A stretch of DNA of 13,026 nucleotides from an uncultured Collinsella sp. (GTDB taxonomy: Bacteria; Actinomycetota; Coriobacteriia; Coriobacteriales; Coriobacteriaceae): the NCBI GenBank assembly GCA_937958315.1, contig CALFGH010000190.1, positions 1-13,026 on the forward strand. Direction: 5' to 3'. Shown here one piece after another: positions 5,977 to 13,026 of the stretch. The position numbers were made by a program, and so were the translations under genes. Under the pieces are notes generated by a model. That model saw nothing but the letters and a program-made list of their open reading frames with translations. It was not told where the DNA came from and did not search any database. Numbering within the stretch: position 1 is the stretch's first letter; each line of letters opens with the position of its first letter.

Positions 5977-8217
5977 CTAGTCAAACAAGCTCGGCATGTC
6001 GTTTTCTTTCATGAGGGCACCGGCAGAGGGGAGGCTCTGCGCGGTAAACTTCTCGGCCGAGACGCCGGCGCCAAGGATTTCTTCGGTCGTGCCGACGGTG
6101 GTGACCGAGCGGCCCTTCTTGGCCGTGAAAGCTTGGACGCCCTGCGTGTTGGTGGTCGTCTTGGTTTTGAGCAGCGACGTGTTGAAGTTCATCAGACGGT
6201 AGTCGCTCGAGACCAGCGCGATGTCGCGATCTTCCTTGAGCACCTGGGCATACAGCAGCTTGCTGCCGCCATAGATGGCGTTCTTCAGGCGCTTGCGGTT
6301 GGTCTTGGTGACATATCCAGAAAGTGCGACGCGCACCACACGGCCGTTCTCAAAGACGAACAGCACGTCGGCCTTGTAGTCATCGGGGTCGATGACCCAG
6401 ATGACACTCTCGTCGGGTTCCATCTCAAGATCGGTCGGCAGGTACGAGCCCAGCTGGGCCGACTTGGTGTCCTCAAATGCCGCAACCTTGCACTTGTACA
6501 CCTGGCTCTTGTTGGTAAAGACCAGCAGCTCGTGGGTGTTGGAGGACGGAAACTCGATAAAGGGTTTGTCGCCGTCCTTGTACTTGAGCGTGGTTGCCTT
6601 CTTGAGCACTCGGTCGGTCATCTTTTTGAGGTAGCCATCGCGCGAGAGCATGATGGTGACCGGATACTCCTCGACCTCGGGCTCCAGGCTCACCTCGATG
6701 ACCTCGTGGGGCTCAATCCTGCCCGTGCGGCGCGGCATCACGTACTTCTTGTTGACCGCGGCCAGCTCGTCGCTGATGACCTTCTTGATGTTGTCTTCGC
6801 TCGAGAGAATCTCCTCCAGCTCGGCAATCTCACCCTCGAGCTTGGCGATGTCCTTGGTGCGGTTGAGGATGTACTCCTCGTTGATGTTGCGGAGCTTAAG
6901 TTCGGCAACAAACTCGGCCTGGGTCTCATCGATGTCGAAACCCTTCATAAGGTTTGGCACGACCTCGGCCTCGAGCTTGGTGCCGCGGATGATGGCGATG
7001 GCCTTGTCGATGTCGAGCAGGATTGCCTCAAGGCCGTGCAGCAGGTGCAGGCGCTCGGACTTTTTGCCCAGGTCAAAGTTAATGCGGCGACGCGTGGACT
7101 CAATACGCCACTTGACCCACTCGTGCAGAATCTGGCGCACGCCCATAACGCGGGGATAGCCGTCGACCAGCACGTTAAAGTTGCACGAGAACGAATCCTG
7201 CAGCGTGGTCGAGCGATAGAGCTTGGCCATGAGCTTGTCGGGGTCAACACCGCGCTTAAGGTCGATGGCGATGCGCAGACCCGACAGGTCGGTCTCGTCA
7301 CGGATGTCGGCGATCTCCTTGACCTTGCCCTCCTTGGAGAGCTTGACGATGCGTTCGATGATGACATCGGTCTTGGTGGTGTAGGGGATCTCGTACACTT
7401 CGATGATGCGCTCTTCGGGAATCCAGCGCCAGCGGGAGCGAATCTGGAAGCTGCCAAGGCCGGTCTCGATGATCTTCTCCATCTCCTCGCGGCGGTAGAT
7501 GATCTCGCCGCCGGTCGAGAAGTCGGGCATGGGCATGTACTCGAGCAGGTCGCAGTCGGGATCCTTGAGGTAGTGCATCGTGGCAGCACAGACCTCGTTG
7601 AGGTTGAAGCCGCAGATGTCGGATGCCATGGCGACGCCGATGCCCTTGTTGGCCGAGACGAGGATGTTGGGGAACGTGGTGGGCAGCAGGCGCGGCTCCT
7701 TCATGGCGCCGTCGTAGCTGTCAACGAAGTCGACCGGGTCCTTGTCGATGTCCTTGAAGATCTCGGCGCTGATGGGGGAGAGCTTGGCCTCGGTATAACG
7801 CGAGGCGGCGTAGCTCAGGTCGCCCGAATAATACTTGCCAAAGTTGCCCTTCGACTCCACGAAGGGGGCGAGCAGTGCCTCGTTGCCGGTTGCCAGGCGC
7901 ACCATCGTCTCGTAGATCGCGGCATCGCCGTGCGGGTTGAGCTTCATAGTCTGACCCACGATGTTGGCGCTCTTCTGGCGCTCGCCCTTGAGCAGACCCA
8001 TTTTGTACATGGTGTAGAGCAACTTGCGGTGCGAGGGCTTAAAGCCGTCGATCTCGGGGAACGCACGCGAGACATTGACACTCATGGCGTAGGGCATGTA
8101 GTTGACCTCGAGCGTCTGCGTGATCGGCTGATCGGTGACCTCGGAGTGCAGGCCGATGACGTTCTCGGCGTTGACCTGCTTTTTCTTTGGCTGGTTCTTC
8201 GTCTTCTTCTTTGCCAC
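5977..8217 (-). CDS. Type IIA topoisomerase, GyrA/ParC-like DNA breakage subunit
   Basis: A 746-residue DNA cleavage subunit. A Lys-rich start (MAKKKTKNQPKKKQ) precedes the winged-helix region: PHGDAAIYETMVRLATG (95-111) and catalytic Tyr141 in AASRYTEAKLS. The tower and coiled-coil follow (LHLLHGLEAILLDIDKAI and on to LAAVNKKY), then a beta-pinwheel from about 515. I see no GyrA box (QRRGGKG), and the protein is shorter than normal GyrA, which speaks for a decatenase/relaxase rather than a supercoiling gyrase. Ala99 and Glu103 occupy the positions of E. coli GyrA Ser83 and Asp87. GTG start at 8217 with AGAGGA upstream; 45 bases separate it from the partner subunit, so they form one operon. 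Likely called DNA gyrase/topoisomerase IV subunit A; the exact class is unproven. Confidence 0.95.
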   Translation of the reverse strand: MAKKKTKNQPKKKQVNAENVIGLHSEVTDQPITQTLEVNYMPYAMSVNVSRAFPEIDGFKPSHRKLLYTMYKMGLLKGERQKSANIVGQTMKLNPHGDAAIYETMVRLATGNEALLAPFVESKGNFGKYYSGDLSYAASRYTEAKLSPISAEIFKDIDKDPVDFVDSYDGAMKEPRLLPTTFPNILVSANKGIGVAMASDICGFNLNEVCAATMHYLKDPDCDLLEYMPMPDFSTGGEIIYRREEMEKIIETGLGSFQIRSRWRWIPEERIIEVYEIPYTTKTDVIIERIVKLSKEGKVKEIADIRDETDLSGLRIAIDLKRGVDPDKLMAKLYRSTTLQDSFSCNFNVLVDGYPRVMGVRQILHEWVKWRIESTRRRINFDLGKKSERLHLLHGLEAILLDIDKAIAIIRGTKLEAEVVPNLMKGFDIDETQAEFVAELKLRNINEEYILNRTKDIAKLEGEIAELEEILSSEDNIKKVISDELAAVNKKYVMPRRTGRIEPHEVIEVSLEPEVEEYPVTIMLSRDGYLKKMTDRVLKKATTLKYKDGDKPFIEFPSSNTHELLVFTNKSQVYKCKVAAFEDTKSAQLGSYLPTDLEMEPDESVIWVIDPDDYKADVLFVFENGRVVRVALSGYVTKTNRKRLKNAIYGGSKLLYAQVLKEDRDIALVSSDYRLMNFNTSLLKTKTTTNTQGVQAFTAKKGRSVTTVGTTEEILGAGVSAEKFTAQSLPSAGALMKENDMPSLFD

Positions 8218-8262
8218 GATTTCCTCTTGAACTTCTTATGGGCCGTCGTTATCGATTTGCTG

Positions 8263-10260
8263 CTACTGCAGGTCCAGCTGGTCCAGGTATTCCTTGCCGT
8301 GCTCGGAGATGTGGCGCTTACGGCCCGCCTCGTCGTTGCCCAGCAACAGGTTGAACATGGTTTCCATCTTGGTGACGTCCTCGGGCTCCACCTTGATCAG
8401 ACGACGCGTCTCGGGGTTCATGGTGGTGAGCCACATCATGTCCGGATCGTTTTCACCAAGACCCTTGGAGCGGTTGATGGAGCATTTCTGGTCGCCGATC
8501 TCCTTGAGGATGCCGTTCTTCTCGAGCTCGGTGTAGGCAAAGTAGGTCTTCTCTTTACAGTTGATCTCGTAGAGCGGCGACTCGGCGATATACACGTAGC
8601 CCTCGTCGATAAGCGTGGGCACCAGACGGTAGAGCATGGTGAGCACGAGCGTGCGGATGTGGTACCCGTCGACGTCGGCGTCCGTACAGATGATGACCTT
8701 GTTCCAGTTGAGGTTGTCCAGGTCAAAGGCGCCGAGGTTCTTGATGCGCTTGTCCTTGATCTCCACACCGCAGCCCAGCACGCGCATGAGGTCCATGATG
8801 ATGTCGGACTTAAAGATGCGCGGATAGTCCTCCTTCAGGCAGTTGAGGATCTTACCGCGGACGGGCATAACACCCTGGAACTCGGCATCGCGCGACGTGC
8901 GAATGGCGCCTGCTGCCGAGTCGCCCTCTACGATGTAGATCTCGCGACGGGTCTTGTCCTTGGAGCGGCAGTCGATGAACTTCTGCACGCGGTTGGCCAT
9001 ATCGGTCTTCTGCTGCAGGTTGGTCTTGATGCTCTGGCGCGTCTTCTCGGCGTTCTCGCGCGAGCGCTTGTTGATGAGCACCTGCTCCATGATCTTGTTG
9101 GCGGCATCTTTGTTCTCGATCAAGTAGGTCGAGAGGCGCTCCTTAAAGAACGCCGTCATGGCCTGCTGGATAAAGCGGTTATTGATGGCCTTCTTGGTCT
9201 GGTTTTCGTAGGACGTCTGGGTGGAGAAGCAGTTGGTCACCAGCACCAGGCAGTCCTGGACGTCTTGCCACTTAATGCCGCTCTCGTTTTTGTTGTACTT
9301 GCCCTGTTGCTTAATGTAGGCATCGATGGCGCTGGTCAGAGCGCTGCGGGCAGCCTTCTCGGGCGAACCGCCGTTCTCGAGCCACGATGAGTTGTGGTAG
9401 TACTCCTGCATCATGAAGGTGCGCGAGAAGCACATGCACGCGGTGATCTTTACGTTGTAGTCGGGCAGGTCCTCGCGGTCGCGACCGCGGCGGTCGGCCT
9501 CGATAAAGAAGGGCTCGGTAAGGTAGTCGGTACCGACCTTTTCGAGCACGTAGTCCTCGATGCCCTTGGGATAGCAGAAGTCCTCTTCGGAAAACTCGCC
9601 ATCGTCGCCCTCGATACGCAGGCGGAAGGTCACGTTGGCGTTGACCACGGCCTGGCGGCGCATGGTCTCGCGATACCACTCGTGGGGAATGCTGATGGAG
9701 GTAAAGACCTCAAGATCGGGGCGCCACTTGATGGTGGTGCCGGTGCGGTTCTCGTCGCTGGGCTCGATCTCGAGTGCCTTCTTCTTGGCGCCGACGACCT
9801 TGCCCTTCTTAAAGTGCAGGGAGTACTTGTTGCCGTCGCGCCAAACCGTGACATCCATGTACTCGGAAGCGTACTGAGTCGCGCAGGAGCCCAGGCCGTT
9901 GGTGCCGAGCGAGAAGTCGTAGTCGCCGCCCTGGTTGTTGTTGTATTTGCCGCCGGCGTAGAGCTCGCAGAAGACGAGCTCCCAGTTAAAGCGCTTCTCG
10001 GAAGGGTTCCAGTCGAGCGGGCAGCCACGGCCATTGTCCTCTACCTGGATAGAGCCATCGCGAAAGGCGGTAAGGGTGATGAGCTTGCCGTAGCCCTGGC
10101 GCGCCTCGTCAACGGCGTTGGACAGGATTTCGAAGGCGGCATGCGCGCAACCGTCGAGTCCGTCCGAGCCAAAAATGACGGCGGGACGCAGACGTACGCG
10201 CTCCTCGTCCTTTAGCTGGCGGATGCTGTCGTTACCATAGTTTGCGGTGTTTTTTGCCAT
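8263..10260 (-). CDS. Type IIA topoisomerase, GyrB/ParE-like ATPase/TOPRIM subunit
   Basis: A 665-residue ATPase subunit from the chosen start. GHKL ATPase motifs: EILSNAVDEA (44-53), DNGRG (75-79) and the lid GTNGLGS (119-125, where gyrase has GLHGVG). The transducer has the ATP-contacting QTK (354-356). TOPRIM motifs are EGDSA (445-449) and TDADVDG (526-532), then SKGLGEN (598-604). It lacks the long insert of enterobacterial GyrB. The opening VRLRPAVIFGSDG replaces the usual VRKRPGMYIG, marking a divergent paralog group rather than the housekeeping gyrase. Starts at 10260, 10299 or 10359 are all open; 10260 has AAAGGAG 16 bases upstream and begins MAKNTANYG. It pairs with the downstream GyrA/ParC-like subunit, and a LexA-type box lies upstream. 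Confidence 0.94.
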   Translation of the reverse strand: MAKNTANYGNDSIRQLKDEERVRLRPAVIFGSDGLDGCAHAAFEILSNAVDEARQGYGKLITLTAFRDGSIQVEDNGRGCPLDWNPSEKRFNWELVFCELYAGGKYNNNQGGDYDFSLGTNGLGSCATQYASEYMDVTVWRDGNKYSLHFKKGKVVGAKKKALEIEPSDENRTGTTIKWRPDLEVFTSISIPHEWYRETMRRQAVVNANVTFRLRIEGDDGEFSEEDFCYPKGIEDYVLEKVGTDYLTEPFFIEADRRGRDREDLPDYNVKITACMCFSRTFMMQEYYHNSSWLENGGSPEKAARSALTSAIDAYIKQQGKYNKNESGIKWQDVQDCLVLVTNCFSTQTSYENQTKKAINNRFIQQAMTAFFKERLSTYLIENKDAANKIMEQVLINKRSRENAEKTRQSIKTNLQQKTDMANRVQKFIDCRSKDKTRREIYIVEGDSAAGAIRTSRDAEFQGVMPVRGKILNCLKEDYPRIFKSDIIMDLMRVLGCGVEIKDKRIKNLGAFDLDNLNWNKVIICTDADVDGYHIRTLVLTMLYRLVPTLIDEGYVYIAESPLYEINCKEKTYFAYTELEKNGILKEIGDQKCSINRSKGLGENDPDMMWLTTMNPETRRLIKVEPEDVTKMETMFNLLLGNDEAGRKRHISEHGKEYLDQLDLQ

Positions 10261-10358
10261 ACTCGCTCTCTCGGTGCTCCTTTGCTGCGTTTTAGCCATA
10301 TAGATAGTCAAGGTAGCATAGCCCGGCCCTTGGGCGATTCCATCCAACACGAAATCCA

Positions 10359-10374
10359 TCGAACAATCGTTCGG
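10359..10374. promoter_or_regulatory. Probable LexA (SOS) box upstream of the topoisomerase operon
   Basis: TCGAAC-AATC-GTTCGG contains the core CGAAC-N4-GTTCG, an exact fit to the ten fixed bases of the B. subtilis type SOS box and 11 of 12 arm bases of the mycobacterial form TCGAAC-N4-GTTCGA. It lies about 100 bp before the GyrB/ParE-like start and more than 350 bp before the divergent lipoprotein gene, so the topoisomerase operon is the likelier target. LexA itself is not in the window. Confidence 0.68.
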
Positions 10375-10726
10375 AATTTGGTGGAACAGCGTTTACTCTG
10401 ACAAAACCGAGTCGGTTCTGCCCGAGTAAGTTTGAAGGCGGCCGAATGCGTCTTGCTGCGTTTGCGGTTGGGTACGTTGTCGAAAACGTGTCGTGCGGAT
10501 TGTTGGATCGAATCGAACATTGGGACAGACGTCTCGTTTTATGGGCCGGGGGCGTGCATGTGCGAGTTCTTTTGGCCCATAAGGAACGCTGGTGGGTCGT
10601 TATTTGGGCCGTGGGTCACTTCGCCGGCGCCGCGTTTCGTCATACGCTCATAGTGGAAGCCGATGCCACGGAGTCGACTTGCGACTCGGGTAACGGATGA
10701 GCTACAAGCCGAAAGGAGCGGTGAGG
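10375..10726. other. Gene-poor divergent intergenic region
   Basis: Between the divergent topoisomerase operon and the lipoprotein gene I see no convincing gene. It holds a 13-bp palindrome AACCGA-G-TCGGTT (10405-10417); a long-loop inverted repeat TTATGGGCC (10539-10547) / GGCCCATAA (10574-10582); and a small hairpin GAGTCG-ACTTG-CGACTC (10671-10687). An 84-codon reading frame (10446-10700) uses rare codons (AGA, ATA, TTA, CGA), has six Trp and a weak ribosome site, so I do not call it. No clear -35/-10 pair was found for the lipoprotein gene, whose promoter must nevertheless lie here. Confidence 0.6.
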
Positions 10727-11755
10727 ATGATGAAGCCCATGACGAAGAAGTTGCTGTTAGGAATTCCCACCGTGACGCTTTCGGCTGTGCTGGCTTGTAC
10801 GGTGGCTGGTTGTGGCGGTAGCGCTCCTAGCGGCTCGGTCGGCAGCTCGGGCGGGAGCGCACCTGTGCAGGAGAAGTCCAAGAAGGCCAAGGCCTATGAT
10901 TCGCAGACGGTCGAGGTGGCAGGCATTGCCTATGAGTCGGTGGCTCACGGTACGTTCTATCGTGGCGATGCCAAGCTACAGGACGGCTTTTACCTGCACA
11001 TCAAGATCACCAACAACAACACAAAGAACAGGACGTTCAGTTCCTTTAACGTGCATGCTGCCCAGGGCGATCTTGAGGCAGGCGACCCGTTGTTTACTTC
11101 CGGTAAGGCGGCCGTGCTCGACTACGTTGCAAGCGAGGCCCCCGATGATCTGCACAAGGGAATTGACCTTTCCGAGAGGCCAGATATCGGTCCGGGCGAG
11201 ACCGTTGAGTACGTATATTTCTGGGCGCCCAAGACGGCGTACTACGGGCCCATCACTGTCGAGTTCGTAGACGCTTACGCCCCCGCCAAGAATCATGAGG
11301 CCATGCACTTTGACACCACGGGATGCGAGACCAAGGAGTTCAAGGCGGCCGGCGGCGTGGCCGATTCTGGCGAGAAGGCAGATTTAACGGGCATCGACTG
11401 CGCATCGTACAGCATCGAGGCCGCCGATGGGTACACATTGGATTCGTCCGACGAAGAGCGCGAAAAGGCAAACTTCTTCCACGACGAGACTGGAGGACGC
11501 CTGAACATCAGCATCTTCCCGCGCTCGCCGGAGGAAGAGGTTGCAAGCCTAGAGCAGGTCTACGAAGGCAAGGAGACAACAACCGACCAGGTCGAGTACA
11601 ACGGCATAACGTGGCTGCGCTTTACCGGTCCCGACAACGGCCATACACTGTTTGCGACGGCTCCCGCAACGGGTGAAACCGTCCGCGTGTCGATTGGCTG
11701 GAAGATCGATTGGGACGCCGTCGTGCCCATGATGGAGGCGCTAAAGCTCAAGTAG
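10727..11755 (+). CDS. Secreted lipoprotein of unknown function
   Basis: A 342-residue predicted lipoprotein. The signal has a basic start (MMKPMTKK), a hydrophobic stretch and a lipobox VAGC with the lipidated Cys29, followed by a Gly/Ser-rich linker (30-47), so it is anchored on the outer face of the membrane. Residues about 58-185 contain a beta-rich domain with GFYLHIKITNNNTKN and PDIGPGETVEYVYFW. This layout resembles the immunoglobulin-like DUF4352/DUF5067 domains of Gram-positive lipoproteins. A second part (225-342) ends TWLRFTGPDNGHTLFATAP and a short helix. AAAGGAG at 10712-10718 sets the ATG at 10727 (an adjacent ATG at 10730 is possible); an in-frame ATG at 10697 lacks such a site. 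It is transcribed alone and ends with a strong terminator. No enzyme motif recognised. Confidence 0.88.
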   Translation: MMKPMTKKLLLGIPTVTLSAVLACTVAGCGGSAPSGSVGSSGGSAPVQEKSKKAKAYDSQTVEVAGIAYESVAHGTFYRGDAKLQDGFYLHIKITNNNTKNRTFSSFNVHAAQGDLEAGDPLFTSGKAAVLDYVASEAPDDLHKGIDLSERPDIGPGETVEYVYFWAPKTAYYGPITVEFVDAYAPAKNHEAMHFDTTGCETKEFKAAGGVADSGEKADLTGIDCASYSIEAADGYTLDSSDEEREKANFFHDETGGRLNISIFPRSPEEEVASLEQVYEGKETTTDQVEYNGITWLRFTGPDNGHTLFATAPATGETVRVSIGWKIDWDAVVPMMEALKLK

Positions 11756-11782
11756 CGCCGTGATTCCCGTGCCGGGCGACTC

Positions 11783-11817
11783 AGGGCTGGCTCCGAGTTA
11801 TCGGGGCCAGCCCTTTT
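11783..11817 (+). terminator. Rho-independent terminator of the lipoprotein gene
   Basis: AGGGCTGGC (11783-11791) pairs perfectly with GCCAGCCCT (11806-11814). An inner CCGA-GTTA-TCGG completes the stem, and the hairpin runs into TTTT. It begins about 27 bp after the stop codon. Confidence 0.92.
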
Positions 11818-11902
11818 GGTGCTCAATGAGTAGGGCCAGTGCCTCGCGCGGTTTCGGGTACAGCGGAGCACCGTGCGCGCAATGACGAACATGGTTTCCA
11901 TA

Positions 11903-11971
11903 ATGACAGATATAGTTGACATCTTCTGATGAATGCAATATATTTCTGTCATGTTGCAACGGATATCTGTC
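11903..11971 (+). promoter_or_regulatory. Promoter with three TCTGTC-type operator sites for the XRE/membrane operon
   Basis: TTGACA (11916-11921), a 17-bp spacer and TATATT (11939-11944) form a near-consensus sigma-70 type promoter. Around it lie ATGACAGATAT (11903-11913), its partial inverse TCTGTCAT (11945-11952), and ATATCTGTC (11963-11971), the perfect inverse of GACAGATAT. The two rightward sites are 21 bp apart, about two helical turns. One site lies upstream of the -35 and two just after the -10, an arrangement that fits repression by the XRE protein encoded next. Confidence 0.75.
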
Positions 11972-11992
11972 CATTACTACGAAAGGAACTCC

Positions 11993-12223
11993 ATGCCGGG
12001 CAAAAAGAACCTCCGCATGAAGGCGGCACGTGCGGCGGCCGGCCTTTCGCAAGCCGACTTGGCCCAGGCCGTGGGCGTTACGCGCCAAACCATCGGCCTG
12101 ATCGAGGCGGGCGGCTATAACCCCACGCTCAATTTATGTGTGGCGATCTGCAAAGCGCTACGCGTTACGTTGAACGATTTGTTTTGGGAAGACGAAAACG
12201 ACGTCGACCCTGACGCTCTTTAG
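11993..12223 (+). CDS. Small XRE (Cro/CI-type) transcriptional regulator
   Basis: A 76-residue single-domain DNA-binding protein. The helix-turn-helix is SQADLAQAVGVTRQTIGLIE (19-38), followed by YNPTLNLCVAICKALRVTLNDLFW, the classic end of the HTH_3 domain. There is no effector or dimerisation tail, only an acidic end (EDENDVDPDAL). GAAAGGA at 11981-11987 fixes the start; the frame stays open upstream to 11933 but without a ribosome site and across the operator. The downstream membrane protein starts nine bases after the stop, and its AGGAG overlaps that stop, so the two are co-expressed. Small XRE regulators paired with short multi-span membrane proteins are common in Firmicutes and Coriobacteriia. 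It probably represses its own operon. Confidence 0.93.
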   Translation: MPGKKNLRMKAARAAAGLSQADLAQAVGVTRQTIGLIEAGGYNPTLNLCVAICKALRVTLNDLFWEDENDVDPDAL

Positions 12224-12232
12224 GAGTTCGCT

Positions 12233-12817
12233 ATGAAATTCGAAGATTTAAAACTCGTGCAAAAGTGGCGTGAATATGCCGGCCCAAAGGATGAGCGCCT
12301 GGAGGCTGAGAGCGCGAAGATCTACAAGATTGGTTTCGTGCTGCTTTCGTTTGGCATGTTGATGATCTTTTTCTACCAGTTTATAGCTCGACAGGTTGCG
12401 TGGGTTCACAGCGACGCCAGTGAAATGCCGCATGGCTTTGCAACGCCGTTCGAGGCAGCCATGTACGCATGGCTCGTTATCGTGATGCTGATTTGTGCGG
12501 TGCTGCAAACGCGAAAGGGCTATGTCGATACCAATCGTTTTGGGCAAACCGAGCATCTTCCTGTTGGATATTTCCTGCTTCTCAGCGGTCTTAGCGGCGC
12601 CGCGTTCGCGCTTGTTATTGCCGCAATGCGCTGTATCGCTGAGGCGCAGATCGTACCGCTCGAAAGCGTCTTTTGGTTGGCGAACCTGGCCACGGGCGTG
12701 TTCTGCGGTGCGACGATTTTCGCGGCCACGTTTGCTGGCCTGTGCGCAACGTTTTTCACGGCGAAAAGACGCCGTGTCAAGCTCGAGGCAGAACTCGACT
12801 CCACTGACGATATCTAA
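12233..12817 (+). CDS. Four-helix integral membrane protein of unknown function
   Basis: A 194-residue membrane protein. A charged N-terminal cytoplasmic stretch (1-30) is followed by four hydrophobic segments at about 32-52 (IGFVLLSFGMLMIFFYQFIA), 77-93 (MYAWLVIVMLICAVLQT), 112-131 and 146-176. A basic KRRRVK and an acidic tail end the protein, giving both ends inside. The layout resembles the DUF6773/DUF3796-type proteins found next to small XRE regulators, but I cannot assign a family with confidence. AGGAG at 12222-12226 overlaps the stop of the regulator, so translation is coupled. No transport or enzyme motif is visible. It may be what the XRE protein controls in response to an envelope signal. 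Confidence 0.88.
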   Translation: MKFEDLKLVQKWREYAGPKDERLEAESAKIYKIGFVLLSFGMLMIFFYQFIARQVAWVHSDASEMPHGFATPFEAAMYAWLVIVMLICAVLQTRKGYVDTNRFGQTEHLPVGYFLLLSGLSGAAFALVIAAMRCIAEAQIVPLESVFWLANLATGVFCGATIFAATFAGLCATFFTAKRRRVKLEAELDSTDDI

Positions 12818-12819
12818 TG

Positions 12820-12861
12820 CGAAATGGGCTGGCTCTGGGCATCCAGAACCAGCCCATTTCG
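12820..12861. terminator. Strong hairpin between convergent genes, likely bidirectional terminator
   Basis: CGAAATGGGCTGG (12820-12832) pairs with CCAGCCCATTTCG (12849-12861), and inside it TCTGG-GCAT-CCAGA continues the stem after one C-A mismatch. It is almost symmetrical, starts three bases after the membrane-protein stop and lies between convergent genes. The trailing T run is short (ATTTC), so termination in either direction is inferred mainly from stem strength and position. Confidence 0.75.
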
Positions 12862-12907
12862 ATGTTCGATGAGCCGAGTCGGCGTCTCTCGCAAAAGTAA
12901 CTAGGAG

Positions 12908-13026
12908 CTAGCGAGGCTTATCCGAATTGGCCTCCTTGGCGGTGTCTTTTTCGAGCGCCGTGCGGCGGGCACTGTAGGCGACGAGGCCGGCGCCTGCCGC
13001 GGCGAGTGCTGCAGCGGCTGCCGTAA
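12908..13026 (-). CDS. C-terminal end of a membrane-anchored protein (runs off the right edge)
   Basis: The last 38 codons of a minus-strand gene, ending TAG at 12910-12908. The peptide has an Ala/Gly-rich hydrophobic helix (AAAALAAAGAGLVAYS), then the basic RRTALEKDTAKEANSDKPR, that is one membrane segment and a charged cytoplasmic tail. This is the usual end of a tail-anchored or single-span surface protein; the upstream domain is outside the window, so no family can be named. Codon use fits the neighbouring genes and the gene converges with the membrane-protein operon on a shared hairpin. Confidence 0.7.
   Translation of the reverse strand, partial: TAAAAALAAAGAGLVAYSARRTALEKDTAKEANSDKPR

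Noticed and set aside
5914..9390. A 1158-codon open frame on the plus strand, antisense to both topoisomerase genes
   Set aside because: It is exactly opposite two well-supported genes with conserved motifs. Long antisense frames arise in GC-rich genes because of third-position codon bias. The protein is a low-complexity Leu/Val/Asp/His/Gly-rich string with no domain, and its start lies in the terminator hairpin.
9394..10215. Second long plus-strand frame antisense to the GyrB/ParE-like gene
   Set aside because: Same codon-bias shadow as the longer frame, with no ribosome site and no recognisable domain.
10539..10582. TTATGGGCC / GGCCCATAA inverted repeat as a terminator
   Set aside because: 26-base loop and no T run after it; nothing upstream needs terminating.
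10446..10700. 84-codon frame ending in an ATGA overlap with an in-frame upstream ATG of the lipoprotein
   Set aside because: Rare codons, six Trp, a weak ribosome site, and the lipoprotein start with a proper Shine-Dalgarno is 27 bases later, so the overlap has no meaning.
1..13026. tRNA or rRNA genes, CRISPR arrays, insertion sequences
   Set aside because: No cloverleaf with a TTCGA-type arm, no spaced direct repeats, and no transposase or integrase motifs were seen on either strand by eye.

Overview
The window looks like chromosomal DNA of a moderately GC-rich Gram-positive actinobacterium, most likely a Coriobacteriia gut member (Collinsella or a close relative). I base this on overall GC, strong AGGAGG-type ribosome binding sites, GC-ending codons, small MerR/XRE/LysR regulators beside redox enzymes, and a second (non-gyrase) type IIA topoisomerase pair of the kind I associate with Firmicutes and Coriobacteriia. 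The genus is inference from style; no search was run.

Left part (1-4525): a redox/carbonyl-stress style neighbourhood. An aldo/keto reductase (minus strand, cut by the window edge) diverges from a LysR regulator across a short intergenic region holding a perfect ACGTG-N9-CACGT box. A MerR regulator with a Cys at position 52, as in the aldehyde sensor AdhR, faces the other way. Between it and a rightward gene set lies a 20-bp inverted repeat resembling the AdhR operator, placed against a TTGACC -35 box. The rightward genes are a carboxymuconolactone decarboxylase-cupin fusion, an alpha/beta hydrolase interrupted by an in-frame TGA at codon 30, and an iron-sulfur flavoprotein-like reductase with a compact four-Cys motif. 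Together they suggest a locus that senses and detoxifies electrophilic carbonyls or quinones.

Middle part (4634-10374): a solitary AAA/ORC-like ATPase with a C-terminal winged helix on the minus strand. Its upstream DNA carries three tandem 19-bp repeats just ahead of the Shine-Dalgarno sequence and an AT-rich inverted repeat further up. Next is a two-gene minus-strand operon for a type IIA topoisomerase (GyrB/ParE-like then GyrA/ParC-like), closed by a strong terminator. About 100 bp upstream of this operon is a near-perfect Gram-positive LexA (SOS) box, CGAAC-AATC-GTTCG, suggesting a DNA-damage-inducible topoisomerase. The GyrA-like subunit has Ala where E. coli GyrA has quinolone-sensitivity residue Ser83.

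Right part (10375-13026): a gene-poor stretch of about 350 bp, a lipoprotein of unknown function with a good terminator, then a small XRE regulator plus four-helix membrane protein operon. That operon has a textbook TTGACA-17-TATATT promoter and three TCTGTC-type sites around it. A strong hairpin follows, then the end of a minus-strand gene whose product ends in a membrane helix and a charged tail.

The signals most worth following are the SOS box on the topoisomerase operon, the AdhR-like regulator and operator with the nonsense-interrupted hydrolase, the phased repeat array before the ATPase, and the three-site operator of the XRE/membrane pair.
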